From positions 310,001-374,000 of the forward strand of contig JAIWNF010000021.1 in NCBI GenBank assembly GCA_025093555.1: 64,000 bases of DNA, given 5' to 3'. Source of the DNA: Circinella umbellata. Taxonomy: Eukaryota > Mucoromycota > Mucoromycetes > Mucorales > Lichtheimiaceae. Numbering within the stretch: the first letter of the stretch is position 1; each line of letters starts with the position of its first letter. A program made the position numbers and the translations under genes. Below the pieces are notes generated by a model that worked only from the letters and a program-made list of their open reading frames with translations, did no database searches and was not told the DNA's origin. Positions 38,232 through 49,942 of the stretch are shown here, piece after piece.

Positions 38232-39676
38232 TATATGCTCGTTATATTAATTGTTGCCTGGTATATATTTATAAATGTATAAATAAAAGAAAAAGAAAGA
38301 TCGGGAAAGGGACAACACAAATTAGTATAAAAAAAAAAAGAGAGAGAGCAAACACACAATTTCGCGTTGCTTTCCAAAAAAATATGCTTGGTAGTTCAAA
38401 ATGTTGAAACGGACCTTTAACAACAAAAAAGTGACTTGTTCAACTTTTTTTCTGGTTCAGGCAACAATTCAAAGGGGAACGGGAACCTTTAGTTCTTTTT
38501 CGCGTTTTGTTAGTGATAAATCTAGCTAAACTTTCTCAATGGTGAAAAAGAAAAAAAAAAGTACACGAATGGCATATTAGGGCCTCTGATAATTTCGACA
38601 AGATTGTAGTTTCTCAGGGCAAAAAAAAGTCATGTATTAATAAATGATTGATTTCCTTATTACAATTCAAATATATTTATTACATCTCTAAAATATATTA
38701 CTATATAAAACTATATGTTTATATTTTCATATGACAATGTTTATTTATGTTCCTCCCCTTATTGATGTTTATTATCTATCAATACATAAATAAAGTCCTA
38801 TCATGATGAGCGAGAATAGAAATAAACTTGAAATTACTACAAGTATCTAGTACTACCGTAGTAATTTAAACGTTTCTGGTGTAAATATTAATACCATGAG
38901 GAAAATAATATCAATTAGACTACTAATATAAAAGTATGAATTTAACACCATGGATCCCAACTTTCGGTATACGACCAAATGAATAATTGATATTATCCTT
39001 TCAATTTGTACAAAGTGTCAAAGTTATACCAGTGATCTTATGCAAACTAAAGAATATTTTGTGTGTTGAGTTTACTATAATTGTACATGATGTACATTTG
39101 AGTCGAACCTTTACTTCAATTGTTGCGGATAGCACTTACTTCAAATAAAGTACAGTTAATCTTATATTTTATTGTGTCTGGCAGTACGTAGTAACTACAG
39201 TAAAACTAATAAATTGTTTTTGAAGAGAAGAAAAAGATGCAGTTTAATTACGTATTTCTTTTTGCTCCAAGAACAAACAAATACATACACTTCAACAATA
39301 ACATCTTCTTTTGTTCTATAGAAAGTTTTATTATCACAATTTCCTAGACTATTATTTAATGTTAAGTACAAAAAGAAAAAAAGAGGGGGTAAACAGTGAA
39401 GTGTTCCTATTGCTATTATAACACGGATGCAGTAGTCATGAATCCTCTATTAATAAGTATTGCGTTCTACATAAGAAAAGAATTGAGCTGCTTAATTGAT
39501 AAAACTATATATATTATACGTAACATTTATTATGTTCATTATTTTTTGATTATTTCTAAATACACTACTGCACTAAAGGAAGAAATTCAAGTCACTTGTA
39601 TCATAATAATAGTCAATGCACACCAAAGTAAAAATTTTATTTGTTTTAAAAATTTCTTTTTTCTTTAAAAAAAAAA
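38232..39676. other. Intergenic region, edge of gene-dense block
   Basis: 1.45 kb without a recognisable gene. It includes the NUP192 promoter side and AT-rich filler; strings such as TACAGTAAAAC near 39191 resemble transposon ends, but no partner repeat was found. Confidence 0.55.
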
Positions 39677-42598
39677 CTATTGAGGCGGTCCAAACTCGAT
39701 ATACGATACTCGACGTACGCTACCATTCACTGTTACTTTTTCGTTATCGCTATCGACTCGAGCATCAGGACGTAGAAACTGGATATTTGGATAATAATGA
39801 CGACCACCTTTTGCAATATCATCATTCCAATTTTTCCATTCATAGTAAAACGGATGATGCTTGTTATCTTCTAAGAATGCATTTAATAATGGTTGAATCG
39901 GAATTGCATTTTTTCTCTTTATATGTGGCGCAACGTCGTTTGAAACTAATGAAACGAGACCACCTTCTGGAAACTCCTTGCTTAAGAATTGTTGTAATAA
40001 GCCAAGAGAATCCGCATTCTCATTGATTGGAAGAACGAAAGTCTTGTTTCTGATATTGTTTTTCCATGCTGGTCTTCCTCGCGCGGTTTGGCCAACGAAA
40101 TTAGGTGTCACAATACTTGGTACTCCTGTAATATACTCCCGCTCCTTTCTCCAAAGTTGCATCAAATCATGACCATGTTTTACAGCTTGCAATCGTGCAC
40201 GTGTAATAATGAATCGCTTGTTTGGATCATCACCAATAAAAGGGTTCCCATTTGCATCATCTAAACCAATACCGTCCTCAAGAAATCGTACCCGGAACAT
40301 TCGATGCTCTTTGTCAAGTTGTGGTACAATATATTTAGGGAATTTTAATTCCAATCGTTTTTCAGAACCATTGTCATTCCAGCGAAAAATTGCGGGACTT
40401 GTTGCTGGGACATAAACTAGTCGATTTTCTATTCTTTCAGTAAAGGAGTATTCTTCAGTATCCTTGTCCAAAAGTGCCTTTTGTCGTCTTCGCCTTTGGT
40501 TTTCTGAGGAAAAATGATCATCTGGTAAATGACGCTTCATTGATTTACCCCATTTTTCAGCTGCTTCTGAAACGAGGTCCTCATCGTATAGCCAACTGTC
40601 ATCATCGTCGATATCGCTTCCACTGTCGTACTGATCAGCAGGTCGAAAAATATTTAAAGCATTTCGTAATGGATGATGTTTCTGCATACCAACATGACGC
40701 ATTGCACTTGCAAAAAAATGTTCATTTTCATTTAAATTTGTTGCCCAGCTATACCATGCATCTTTGTTGGAACGTGAAATATGGATATGTAAAGCTGGGT
40801 AATTCATTTTCCAAAGTTTATTAACTTGATCAAGTCGCTTGTCACCAATAGGTTTGTCTTGAGCAGTACCGTATCGACCCATACGTAGAATACTAGCTTC
40901 GTGTAGTGTATCATCAGCTGCTCGATGTACGACGGGTGGATTTTGTTTTCGTTTATTTTCACGGTACATCTTTAGTTTATCTTTGATATCACTTAAGGCA
41001 CCGTACGCTTGGGCTAATCGAACATCGAGGTTGTCGGACTCTGGGTTACATACTTTCCAAATTTTATGAATTAAGTGTCCACGACTTTGGTGGTTAGTCT
41101 GTTTGGCGTACTTGATAGCGATTTCACCAATAATCAAAGTAATCGTCCAAGTTAAGTCGAGCAAATAATTTAAGACAGCCGAATATGCCCCGTATCGCTC
41201 AAAACCAGGATGGACATGTGGTACAACGATCGTTAAATTGTTTTCGGCAGGTATACCGCCGTTTGTGGAATCATCCATCCAATTTTCGTCTAAGATATAG
41301 CATAGACAAGGAATGCCTACCAGATCCACGAATGAATCATTTCTTTGATTCATAATTCCATAGAAATGAAGAAAGTTGCTGAAAGCAACAGAAGTTACCA
41401 TTACCGAAAAGGTAACAGTTATAAGGGGTTGAACTATGTTCATATATTGACGCAATTGTTTTAATGCACCCTCGAGATTTATTTTTTTGCAGGGCCATGG
41501 GAACAGATCCACAAACGGAAATGGTGTACTGTCAAAAGATCGTTCATCAGTAACTTCAATTCCATCTGCCCAAGATCTTTGACGGCAAAGAATTCGTTTT
41601 GTAAGGTTGCCGGCACGAGATTCAGAAAAAAAACCTTGGCCAGTACCATAATCCATATATGTTATATCTTTTCCAACTAAAACCAAGATACAATGATTGT
41701 ATTTGCGTTGGATTATTGCTTGTCGATGAATTGTTTCGATCAAACTTGATGGAGGAGCAGTTTTACGGGTCTGAAGCTCAACTTTTTGTTGTTCTTGCTG
41801 CACAACATTCGTCCACGGAATTAACTCATTAGCATTAACTTGTTGTTTATCATCTGATTCAAACTCATGGAAAAATGTTAAGTTGTAGCTACTGAATGCT
41901 TCAAAGACTTGATGTGAAGGCTGGTATACGTTGAAGTCACCTCCATGTTGAACATTTAACAGATTTTCAATTCCAAAGAAAGCGATTGCTAATCTCTCAG
42001 GAAGATCTTTTTCGATGTGTCGGAATTTATTCAACCTTGTGTTATGAAATTCATATAATTTAGCATTGTTGACTAAACCAGGATCAATTTTCTTGATAGT
42101 ATTGTAAAATCTTCCAAGAAAGCCGCTTGCTTTGTTAGCGTCATCTATGTGTCGAGATAAAGGGGAGTTTCCTGTGACCTTGCCAACATATCGTAAATGT
42201 ATATCGTTTTGTGGATAAGCTTGCGAAAAACGTCTCCACTTTTCTGTTCGAGAGTCTGCTCCCCACATTTCAAGTAAATTACGTAAATTGTCGGACGTAA
42301 GTCTGAAGCTTCGAACATAATACACCGTCGTGTCATATGGCGCTTTTTCTTGCGTTGCCGTATTTAAATCTAACAAAGAGATGAGCTCATTGTCATTGAT
42401 GAGCATATTGTTGACCATGATTTCTTGGATGGCTTGAATATTGTTTTGAGCATCTCTCTTAAAAAGAAAGGAAATGACGTTTTCGTCAATGGCTTGTAGA
42501 TCGTGCTCTATGTTTTGAATTCTACTTCTTATGGTTTGGAGAACTTTGTTAATTAATGGTGAAAAAGAGTCCGAGGCCGTATGAGAGGAACAAAGCAT
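39677..42598 (-). CDS. Giant intronless ORF with GIY-YIG-like N-terminal domain
   Basis: A single 973-codon frame. After a helical N-terminus (1-85), residues 91-95 read TVYYV and 136-140 read RYVGK, followed by SRHIDDANK (147-155), EKDLPERLAIAFFGIENLL (196-214) and a GGDF at 219-222. Order and chemistry match the GIY-YIG nuclease core: GIY, YIG, a catalytic Arg helix, then a Glu before an L-N-x-x-x-GG turn; the spacing between the first two motifs is longer than usual. The middle (about 330-540) has hydrophobic stretches (VTFSVMVTSVAFSNFLHFY). The C-terminal third includes acidic SGSDIDDDDSW and basic RRRRQK patches. Lack of introns in an intron-rich genome and position at the transposon-island border suggest a mobile or expanded accessory family; no terminal repeats were found. 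Nuclease activity is inference. Confidence 0.7.
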   Translation of the reverse strand: MLCSSHTASDSFSPLINKVLQTIRSRIQNIEHDLQAIDENVISFLFKRDAQNNIQAIQEIMVNNMLINDNELISLLDLNTATQEKAPYDTTVYYVRSFRLTSDNLRNLLEMWGADSRTEKWRRFSQAYPQNDIHLRYVGKVTGNSPLSRHIDDANKASGFLGRFYNTIKKIDPGLVNNAKLYEFHNTRLNKFRHIEKDLPERLAIAFFGIENLLNVQHGGDFNVYQPSHQVFEAFSSYNLTFFHEFESDDKQQVNANELIPWTNVVQQEQQKVELQTRKTAPPSSLIETIHRQAIIQRKYNHCILVLVGKDITYMDYGTGQGFFSESRAGNLTKRILCRQRSWADGIEVTDERSFDSTPFPFVDLFPWPCKKINLEGALKQLRQYMNIVQPLITVTFSVMVTSVAFSNFLHFYGIMNQRNDSFVDLVGIPCLCYILDENWMDDSTNGGIPAENNLTIVVPHVHPGFERYGAYSAVLNYLLDLTWTITLIIGEIAIKYAKQTNHQSRGHLIHKIWKVCNPESDNLDVRLAQAYGALSDIKDKLKMYRENKRKQNPPVVHRAADDTLHEASILRMGRYGTAQDKPIGDKRLDQVNKLWKMNYPALHIHISRSNKDAWYSWATNLNENEHFFASAMRHVGMQKHHPLRNALNIFRPADQYDSGSDIDDDDSWLYDEDLVSEAAEKWGKSMKRHLPDDHFSSENQRRRRQKALLDKDTEEYSFTERIENRLVYVPATSPAIFRWNDNGSEKRLELKFPKYIVPQLDKEHRMFRVRFLEDGIGLDDANGNPFIGDDPNKRFIITRARLQAVKHGHDLMQLWRKEREYITGVPSIVTPNFVGQTARGRPAWKNNIRNKTFVLPINENADSLGLLQQFLSKEFPEGGLVSLVSNDVAPHIKRKNAIPIQPLLNAFLEDNKHHPFYYEWKNWNDDIAKGGRHYYPNIQFLRPDARVDSDNEKVTVNGSVRRVSYIEFGPPQ

Positions 42599-44239
42599 GT
42601 TGATAACTAAATAGTCGTGATAATAATTAGCACAAAACGACCAATTAATAAAAATAAATATCAGACCAAATACAACTCTAATTGAAATACAACTCTAATG
42701 GCATTCTTTTACATAGGCTGACTTTTGTATTGTTATATGAAATTAATACTTACGTTGATTAAAAGATATTCTAATATTATCTAGAAATGTATTCTATTGT
42801 GATAGATGAACTTTACGTAGGAAAAAAAAAAAGTAAAAAAGTAAACAAAAAAGGTGAGAAAATTAAAAAGTGTATATTTTCGCGTTTTATTTCATAAGAT
42901 AATTGTATATGAAGTTATCTCTTCTTTGTCCCTGAACAGTAACTCCGAGGTCATGTGCATTACATCAATGTCGTTTTTAATTGTTTTTCTATAATTTCTT
43001 TATTTTACACAAAACAATAAGCCCTTATGAGCGCATACATGTATCATTCATATATCAGAATCATTAGTGAAGCTATTTATATATCAATAATATAATTTAC
43101 CAATGAATACAATGTTCCCCGGGCGAATTTTTTTAACCTTTTCCATAGCCATGCTGCTTTTGTGGGATACTTTTTATATTGTACGCTTGGATCTACTATT
43201 AAAACTTTTTTTCCACATAATGGTAGACGTAGAAATGTACCACTCATTCATTTTTTTTTTGTGAGAAAAGGTCATTATCACATTAGAGTCTTTATGCCTT
43301 TGGTATTTGCATATAGATTACAAAGCATTCGACGTGATTATAAAATAGTCGACGGATATAATACTGATAAAATATGTTATACCTACTATGATTCACTTTA
43401 TACATCTTTTGCTAATACCGTAAAGTCCATTACATATAGAAAAACTATTCAAATATCCAATTTTATATTCTAAAATATTTATCAATATCAGCAAATATTC
43501 ATTTATACATTGTATATATCAAATTTATCACAAAAGTTTTATATCAATGACTTTAATTTGTAGTCAATTGGTGGTCCTTTGTACCATTCTAGTTGAGACC
43601 CAATGATCTATCTGTAACCTTTTTTTCCTACTATACCAGCAAAACCAACTATTTTTTATTTAAATGACACATCATGCAAGTCGTGGAAATCTAGTCCTGC
43701 AAGGTTATAAGCTAGAATTTCAACTAGTTCGAGTACGTCCACAGCACCAAGAAGGTTTTGACAGCATTATATTCATGAGAAAATATGTTTCAGATGAAAC
43801 CAAAATACTGACGCTTTTTAGCTTTCATGAGTCAGTCCAGCTTAGATCAGTGTTGACTTTAGTTATTTTGACAAGTGAGTGACTTTGACTACTATACACT
43901 GTCGATTCTTGCCAAAGTCCTCTACCGATATCCAGTACTTGATTTTGGTGGATGGTGACGTTGTAAGTTTTTCAGCTGAGTTATACACTTCTTTTAATAG
44001 CTGCTATCTCGACAATGACATTTGCTGAATTAGCTCTAGCATTTCACACAGAATGAACACATCATTTTAACTCCCCTATGACTCTCTATATGCAAAATGC
44101 GGCATAGTGCGGCATTGGCCCTAATCATTCCTCCGACTTGTAGGTATGCAACAAATAATGCTAATTTATTGTAAACACTGATTCTGAAAGTTTTTTGTTG
44201 TCCACCCTATTAATAGCCAGCTGTCGTCAGTAGTAGTTG
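42599..44239. other. Region without clear gene; possible 5' leader of the LINE
   Basis: 1.6 kb. Short frames (for example 43104-43260, beginning MNTMFPGRIF with a hydrophobic stretch) look degenerate. The part from about 43,650 is less AT-rich than the flanks and leads into LINE ORF1, so it may be the retrotransposon 5' UTR. Confidence 0.4.
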
Positions 44240-44261
44240 TCACATCTCTTTCAGTTTTTCA

Positions 44262-46002
44262 ATGGCTGTCCACGCTAAGGACACCGAAAACCAGTCTTGA
44301 CCTTATACCTCACCACCATCGGTTTTAACTTGGGCTCGTATTGCTCAAACTTAAAGAGTATCATTAGTACACACTCACCGTCAAATCAACATCACTGAAC
44401 CTGATCGCAGTTGGTATTATTCTCGGGTTTGGAAAACTGGTCGTTCTCTAGAAAGTGTCATATTCGATATCAGCCTCTGTTCTGGTATCATTGATGACCA
44501 TATTGATACTTTAATGAAAGCATATCCAATCAACAATGGTATCCTGACACAACGTGGAGGGGCGAGAGTGCTAGCCAAAATCAATTTAAAAAATGAAGAA
44601 AAACGCATTCATGCTCTTAACACTGGTATTGACTTTACTTGCAATATTACTATTCGAGCTACAAGAGCACTTCACAAAAAAGCAACAATTAATAAACTTC
44701 GTCTTACTGAGCAACATTACATACCATTATTAATTAGTATATATGTTATAATTATTTTTAAATTATTTGATTAAAATTATATAGTTTTCTTTATTTCTCA
44801 AGTTGTAAGTTGCCAAAAAACTTACGACGTGCTTTTTAATCAATTTTAAAAGAAAAAAATTGTCGCACAACAGCGTTTCGATCTGGTGCGAAATATTATC
44901 AAAAAAAAAAACGTTTAATTATATTAAAAAATCATATAAAAGTTCAACCTTTATAAGTTTTGTATAATAATTGCAATTTCTTGTTTTTACGTTAATTGCC
45001 AAACTTTCCAAAATTACAATAAAAAGTATCATAACAAAAAAAATTATTATTACAAAAAATGTTATTTAATTTAAAAACTATTTTTTATTTTATTTTTAAC
45101 GTTGCTCACTGATCTACCCCTTCTTCCAGATGAAGAAATTACTCAAGACCTTCATGCTACTTTTCAAAAGTATGGAACAATACTTGACATCAGGATCAAT
45201 CATCATCCAAAAACAAAAGCCTATATGGGAAACGGGTTTGCTGTCTTGAATATTCACGCCAAAGCTGACCAATGTTTTGAAAAACTCAGTCTTTATATAT
45301 CATGGTGTGGAGATGAAGATGACTTGATCTATGCTCATTTCGAGGGAATGCTGCTCCATTGCTCTTGGTGCCATCAACTCGACCACTTTTATGAAGACTA
45401 GTCCGAGAACTTGTAGAAATCAAAACAAAAAATGTAACAGCTGTGGACAAACTGACCACTACAACAGTATCGACACCAAAGAGCGTAACACCTCAGAATG
45501 GTCACCTGATGGAAACAAAAAAAGTAGCCGCAAGATCAGTAATACTAAAAAAACTGCATTACCCTCTCAGGAAATACAAAAATCGATTCATGCCCCTCAA
45601 AAAGGCCAAAAAAAATCATTACCATTAACACCCACCAATCAATTCTCTGTCTTAGAAGACTCTGAGGATGATTCTGAGTCAGATGATACCCCTGAAATTA
45701 AAAAAAGGGGCTATCTTGAAGAAACACTCGACTATATTGTTTTTGACTTTGCTAACTATAAAGTTAATCACATCATGATCCCTTCCGAAGAAGAAGAACA
45801 CGCTTTGAATAGAAATCTTCCAAAAGATTGGATCACCACCATGGAGCTCTCAGATGCAGCCAAAGAAATTATACTGGACCCAGAACTTCCAAGCACTCTC
45901 AAGATGGTTCTATACAACCGTCTTATTTACCAAAGACTAACTAGTATAAAAGAATATGATGAAACTCTATTTGCAGCAGCATCATTGTCTGATGCCAAAT
46001 AA
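44262..46002 (+). pseudogene. LINE ORF1 (gag-like, RRM/CCHC type), disrupted
   Basis: ORF1 proteins coat LINE RNA. From the ATG at 44262 the frame soon meets a stop, then resumes: ITEPDRSWYYSRVWKTGRSL, DDHIDTLMKAYP. After the 399-bp insertion, the frame continues DLPLLPDEEITQDLHATFQK, TILDIRINHHPKTKAYMGNG (RRM-like), LLHCSWCHQLDHFYED, then shifts frame near 45,400 to CRNQNKKCNSCGQTDHYN, giving two degenerate CCHC knuckles. The last open stretch runs to 46002 through an acidic linker. Several inactivating changes make this clearly non-functional. Confidence 0.75.
44709..45107. mobile_element. 399-bp insertion (MITE-like) in LINE ORF1 with 3-bp target duplication
   Basis: The coding frame breaks after CTTACT (44703-44708) and resumes at ACTGATCTA (45108 on); removing 44709-45107 plus one ACT joins KLRLT to DLPLLPDEE in frame. 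The insert starts GAGCAACATTA and ends TAACGTTGCTC, an 11-bp imperfect terminal inverted repeat with one mismatch. It encodes nothing and has an internal hairpin (TCGCAC / GTGCGA near 44,865-44,895). A 3-bp duplication with short TIRs fits PIF/Harbinger- or CACTA-type non-autonomous elements. Confidence 0.75.
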
Positions 46003-46069
46003 TCAACAATCAAGGTATATATGAATATATATATATTTAAAAAAAACCATTAAAATATGATATTACACA

Positions 46070-47160
46070 ACAACAGTCTCTCAATAGCTTCCATTAATTG
46101 TAATGGACTTTTAACAACCAATAAAAAAATCACATCTTATTCGCTATCTTAAACAGCAACAATCACATATAATTACTTAACAAGAAACACACATTAGAAC
46201 CCCTGACAATGAAGAAAGATTTGGAAAATATTTTAATGCATCTCAATCTTTCTGGACTCGACATTGTGGCATAATCTCTATGTGCCCCGATCTAATACTA
46301 TTACCAATATATATATACTTAATAATGATCGACACCTTTTTGTTCGTATTGAACACCAACACAATATTTTCTCACCTTTTATCTACTCAACATATATGCC
46401 CCAGCAACATCATCAATAGCACGTCGTCAGTTCTATACCACACTATATCAATCCCCCATTTTTGATCATCTCTCATCATATCGTCACTAAATGATTATAA
46501 CAAGAGACTTTAATTATAGCTATCAACGTCCCGATTTTCATCAAAGGGAAATAAATAATATTTAAAGAAATATAAAAAAGTTTTAAATTTTTAAGAAATT
46601 GTAATATAATATAATATTAAAAAAGTTCAAAATATATATATATATATATATATATATTATCTTCTTTTTTATCACTTATATTTTACAATTTTGTAATTTC
46701 TTAAGATTTGTGTAATCTTTATAAACATAAAGCCTTCATAAATCAGCGGAATGGTAATGAGCATATCCCTCCTCTGAGCTAGATCCAACTAGATCGACGC
46801 TTAGCTTGACAGAATAAAATATTATTGCTTGCAATAGAAATTTTAAATATTGTTTATTCTTCGAAATGCTCCACCTGCCTCGTTTGCTATGCTTGAAAAT
46901 AAATATATTATTTATATCAATCCTAATCCTCAACAACAATCTTTACCCACTTTAAGACGAGGGAATTCAATCATGTTAACTATTGATCATATTTTTGCAT
47001 CAGCATTCTTTCACAATAATTCATTACCAGCGAAGTATTATTTATGGCCCAATCATAGACGGACCACGCCCTGTTATTTATCACCTTTAAAATGGGCTCT
47101 TCTTCCAAAGGCAAAGGTTTATGGCAGGGTAACCCCCTACTATTAGATCTTGAGGATTTT
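46070..47160 (+). pseudogene. LINE apurinic-type endonuclease domain, disrupted
   Basis: Begins SLSIASINCNGLLT (APE N-terminal strand with the conserved Asn), then after a frameshift THIRTPDNEERFGKYFN, FLFVRIEHQHN, the DFNYS-like RDFNYSYQRPDFHQ near 46,500, and near the end TIDHIFASAFFHNN. Between about 46,550 and 46,850 the homology is lost; that stretch contains an AT repeat (46632-46658) and a TTAAGAAATT inverted repeat (46591-46600 and 46695-46704), possibly another small insertion. Confidence 0.65.
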
Positions 47161-47239
47161 TGCCAACAACTTACAACAACAGTCACCACTTCTTTTCAAC
47201 AACTCCATGACACTAATACAACACCACAACAACAATAGG

Positions 47240-47905
47240 CAATCTCAAAAAATTCATTAAGAAATTCATGCAACAATATAGTGGGAATTGGATAAATACA
47301 ACACAAACCTTTTTGGCTAAACTATAATCAAAACGCAATTATTTTCTTCGCTCCAACCCCTTCCTCTCTCTACGGGCGTGGTATCTACCAATTATCAAAC
47401 AACAAATATCAATTGCACAACAAGAAGGTTCTAATATACTTGCATGAAAGGCAGGAGAACAATGGCATGAATTAGGGGAAACTTCAGCAGGATATCTCAA
47501 ACGTACAGTTGCCACACGTACATCTCAAATGAATATTTCACAAATACAAGATCCACATATAGAGGAAGTATTCAACACTATCAACTCTATATAAGAAGCA
47601 GTAACAGCATTTTATACTAAGCTTTATTCACCTACTGATATTAACAACAACTCCATCAACAAGTTTCTTCTAATTTAAAACTCACCCCCGATCATAAAAC
47701 ATTACTACTACTTCCTTTTACCATTACTGAATTACAAGAAGGAATCAAAAGAATCACACGAACTAGTAGCCCAGGTCCTGATGGCTTACTCTATGGAATT
47801 TGGCGACTGGTCTTCAAACATCTAGATGCCAAATCCTTAATTCTTAACAAATATAAAGATGCACTTACTCAAGGAATTTTTCCATTTTTATGGACTGAAA
47901 CATGC
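47240..47905 (+). pseudogene. LINE linker and reverse transcriptase start, truncated
   Basis: Fragmented frames give FLRSNPFLSLRAWYLPIIKQ-like linker, EQWHELGETSAGYLKRTVA, EAVTAFYTKLYSPTD, then ITELQEGIKRITRTSSPGPD followed by GLLYGIW. SSPGPDGL is the conserved RT block 0/1 motif of LINEs. Homology stops at LWTETCIYKI near 47,900, before the YxDD catalytic motif. Confidence 0.7.
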
Positions 47906-48000
47906 ATTTACAAAATTGGCGTCCTACCAGTCTTAGCAATTGTAATACCAAAATATTTACGCGACTTCCACTGCAAAAAAAATGGTGTATTACAATTATG

Positions 48001-48420
48001 ATATCCCATTGATACCCTATTGATATCCTGTTGATATTCCAGGTGTTGCAAGGATATCAAGTATTGATATCTCAGATATGCTTGGAATATCAATATTCTT
48101 TCTTTCCGCCTCTCAATATTCTTTCTTTCCGCCTCTCAATAGTCTTTTTTTCCACCTCTCAATAATCTGTCTTTCCCTCTATCAACATATTTATATTCCA
48201 AATGTCAATTGTTTGTTATTCCGTATATCAATTGTTTGCTTTTCCATCTATCAACGTATTTATTTTTCAAATGTCAATATCTTTATATTTAAAATATCAG
48301 TTATTTATTTTTTCATATATCAATACATTCATATTACAAATATCAATTATTTGTTCTTTTAAATATCTGTAGGATATCAATATTATATTTTTTGGTACTC
48401 AATAGAATATCACACTATTA
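48001..48420. repeat. Left subterminal TTGATATC-type repeats
   Basis: Starts with CATTGATACCCTATTGATAT, then TTGATATTCC, ATATCAAGTATTGATATC and many diverged TATCAA/ATTGA units spaced by 20-40 bp as far as 48,420; the segment 48,105-48,180 also contains a doubled TTCTTTCCGCCTCTCAATA unit. These resemble subterminal transposase-binding repeats. Confidence 0.6.
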
Positions 48421-49942
48421 TCTTCCAATAGGTTTGCTTATTTTTTATATTGTTTTTACAGATCCAAAAAAGGGAACACGTTACAAAAATATTATTGGAA
48501 AAAAAAAACTTTTTATTTGACAATATAGTATGGAGGATTTCAAATAGAACATTTCTAAACTATTTATTATCTATCTTATTATCTATCTTACTATCTATAT
48601 ATATACACATAAACGTGCACGATGCTCCTCACTGGGATTATACCTACCTGTCATAATATAACTTTTGGTAAACATATTGATTAATTATATAAGCAATAGA
48701 TGTACTTGGTATGAAAACAAGGCTAAAAAAATTAATGAAACTAGTTAGTCAATAATGGCAAAGAAGAAATATGATATTGAAAGTACTTACTGATATAATC
48801 AATTATTGAAAACGATAAAAAAAGCTCTTGTACCAAAATATATACTATAGAATAAAATATTAACAAAAAATCCGTAAGATATATAGCTTATAAAAATAGT
48901 AGAAGCAATGTAAGAATGTGGGAACCCTCACATGGTTTTGAAAAAGATATTGAGAGTAGCAACATACCTTCAAAGTAAACCACACGTAAGCATATTGTTA
49001 TGTTACACACCTTTACGGAACGATACCGAGAGTAAGCCCAATGACGTGGCCCTAACAGCTAGCTGTTACGAATGCAGTCCATTAGCTATGATGTTTGGTA
49101 TATGAAAAAAATGTTTTCATATAAAGATTAAGCTCATAAAAGTCATAGTTGCTTACCTGAGCATAATAAACTAGAATATAGATGACCAATAAATATAAAA
49201 GAGTATAAGATGTAAAAGAAAAGGAAAGGAGATGCTTACTTGACACTACGGAATAGTATAAAAAAGAGTATACATTTAGTTTTTGATAAAAAAAATACAC
49301 TAGATTGAGCAAGTGTCAAAATGCAAAAAAATAAAATAATAATAGTACTTTCTTACCGCTCCACAATAAAGCCAAAGGGGTCATACCAAGGCACCATATA
49401 ATTATAGAACAAAATAGAAATAAGTCTTGTATTATGCCGTACTGGTTAAGTTCTTTATCCTAGACATGATATGTATAAATGTGTAAGAAAAATAAAAAGT
49501 AAATGAAGTAATGAGAAAGAAAAAGTGAAAGAAAAGAAAATAAGAGGGATTTTTTTTCAAATAGAAAAAAAAAAGAAGGAAAAGGCAATGTTTTTGATCA
49601 ATTACCATTTTCAGATTTAAAGCAACAGCCGTCCAAATTTGTATTATTATTGATGTCTCAGGTATCAAAATAATGATACTTTTCAAGTATAACCCGTATA
49701 ATGCAAAAGTATAAATATAGGCAAGAAGACAACGATATATTTCGATAATAACCTTTCTCTTCCTTAACATCAATCCTTTTCTATTTTTTTTTACCTTGGA
49801 TCTAACGTATGTAGTAATTGATATATTTGTTTTAGTTGAGCAATATTTTTTTGTCATTATAATTATCAACACTGAATATTAACAACTTACCTTTTTTTAA
49901 GGATGGATAACTAATAACACCGATTTTATCGAGGGCGATCCT
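48421..49942. other. AT-rich interior of the TIR element, no gene assigned
   Basis: About 1.5 kb without a convincing plus-strand gene. On the minus strand several strong splice donors (GTAAG) stand next to short open stretches, such as one ending LALLWSG before 49,352, but they do not connect into a recognised protein. Confidence 0.4.

Larger units (their letters stand above)
44240..47905 (+). mobile_element. Decayed non-LTR (LINE) retrotransposon
   Basis: Order is that of an APE-type LINE read on the plus strand: ORF1 with zinc-knuckle region, apurinic-type endonuclease, then the beginning of a reverse transcriptase. Every part is broken by stops or frameshifts, and RT homology ends near 47,905 before its catalytic core, so the 3' part including any poly-A tail is missing. 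The clade cannot be fixed by eye. An insertion splits ORF1 at 44,708. Confidence 0.8.

Noticed and set aside
43104..43473. Possible small membrane protein (MNTMFPGRIF...)
   Set aside because: Two short overlapping frames with stops; no homology or supporting splice sites; more likely non-coding.
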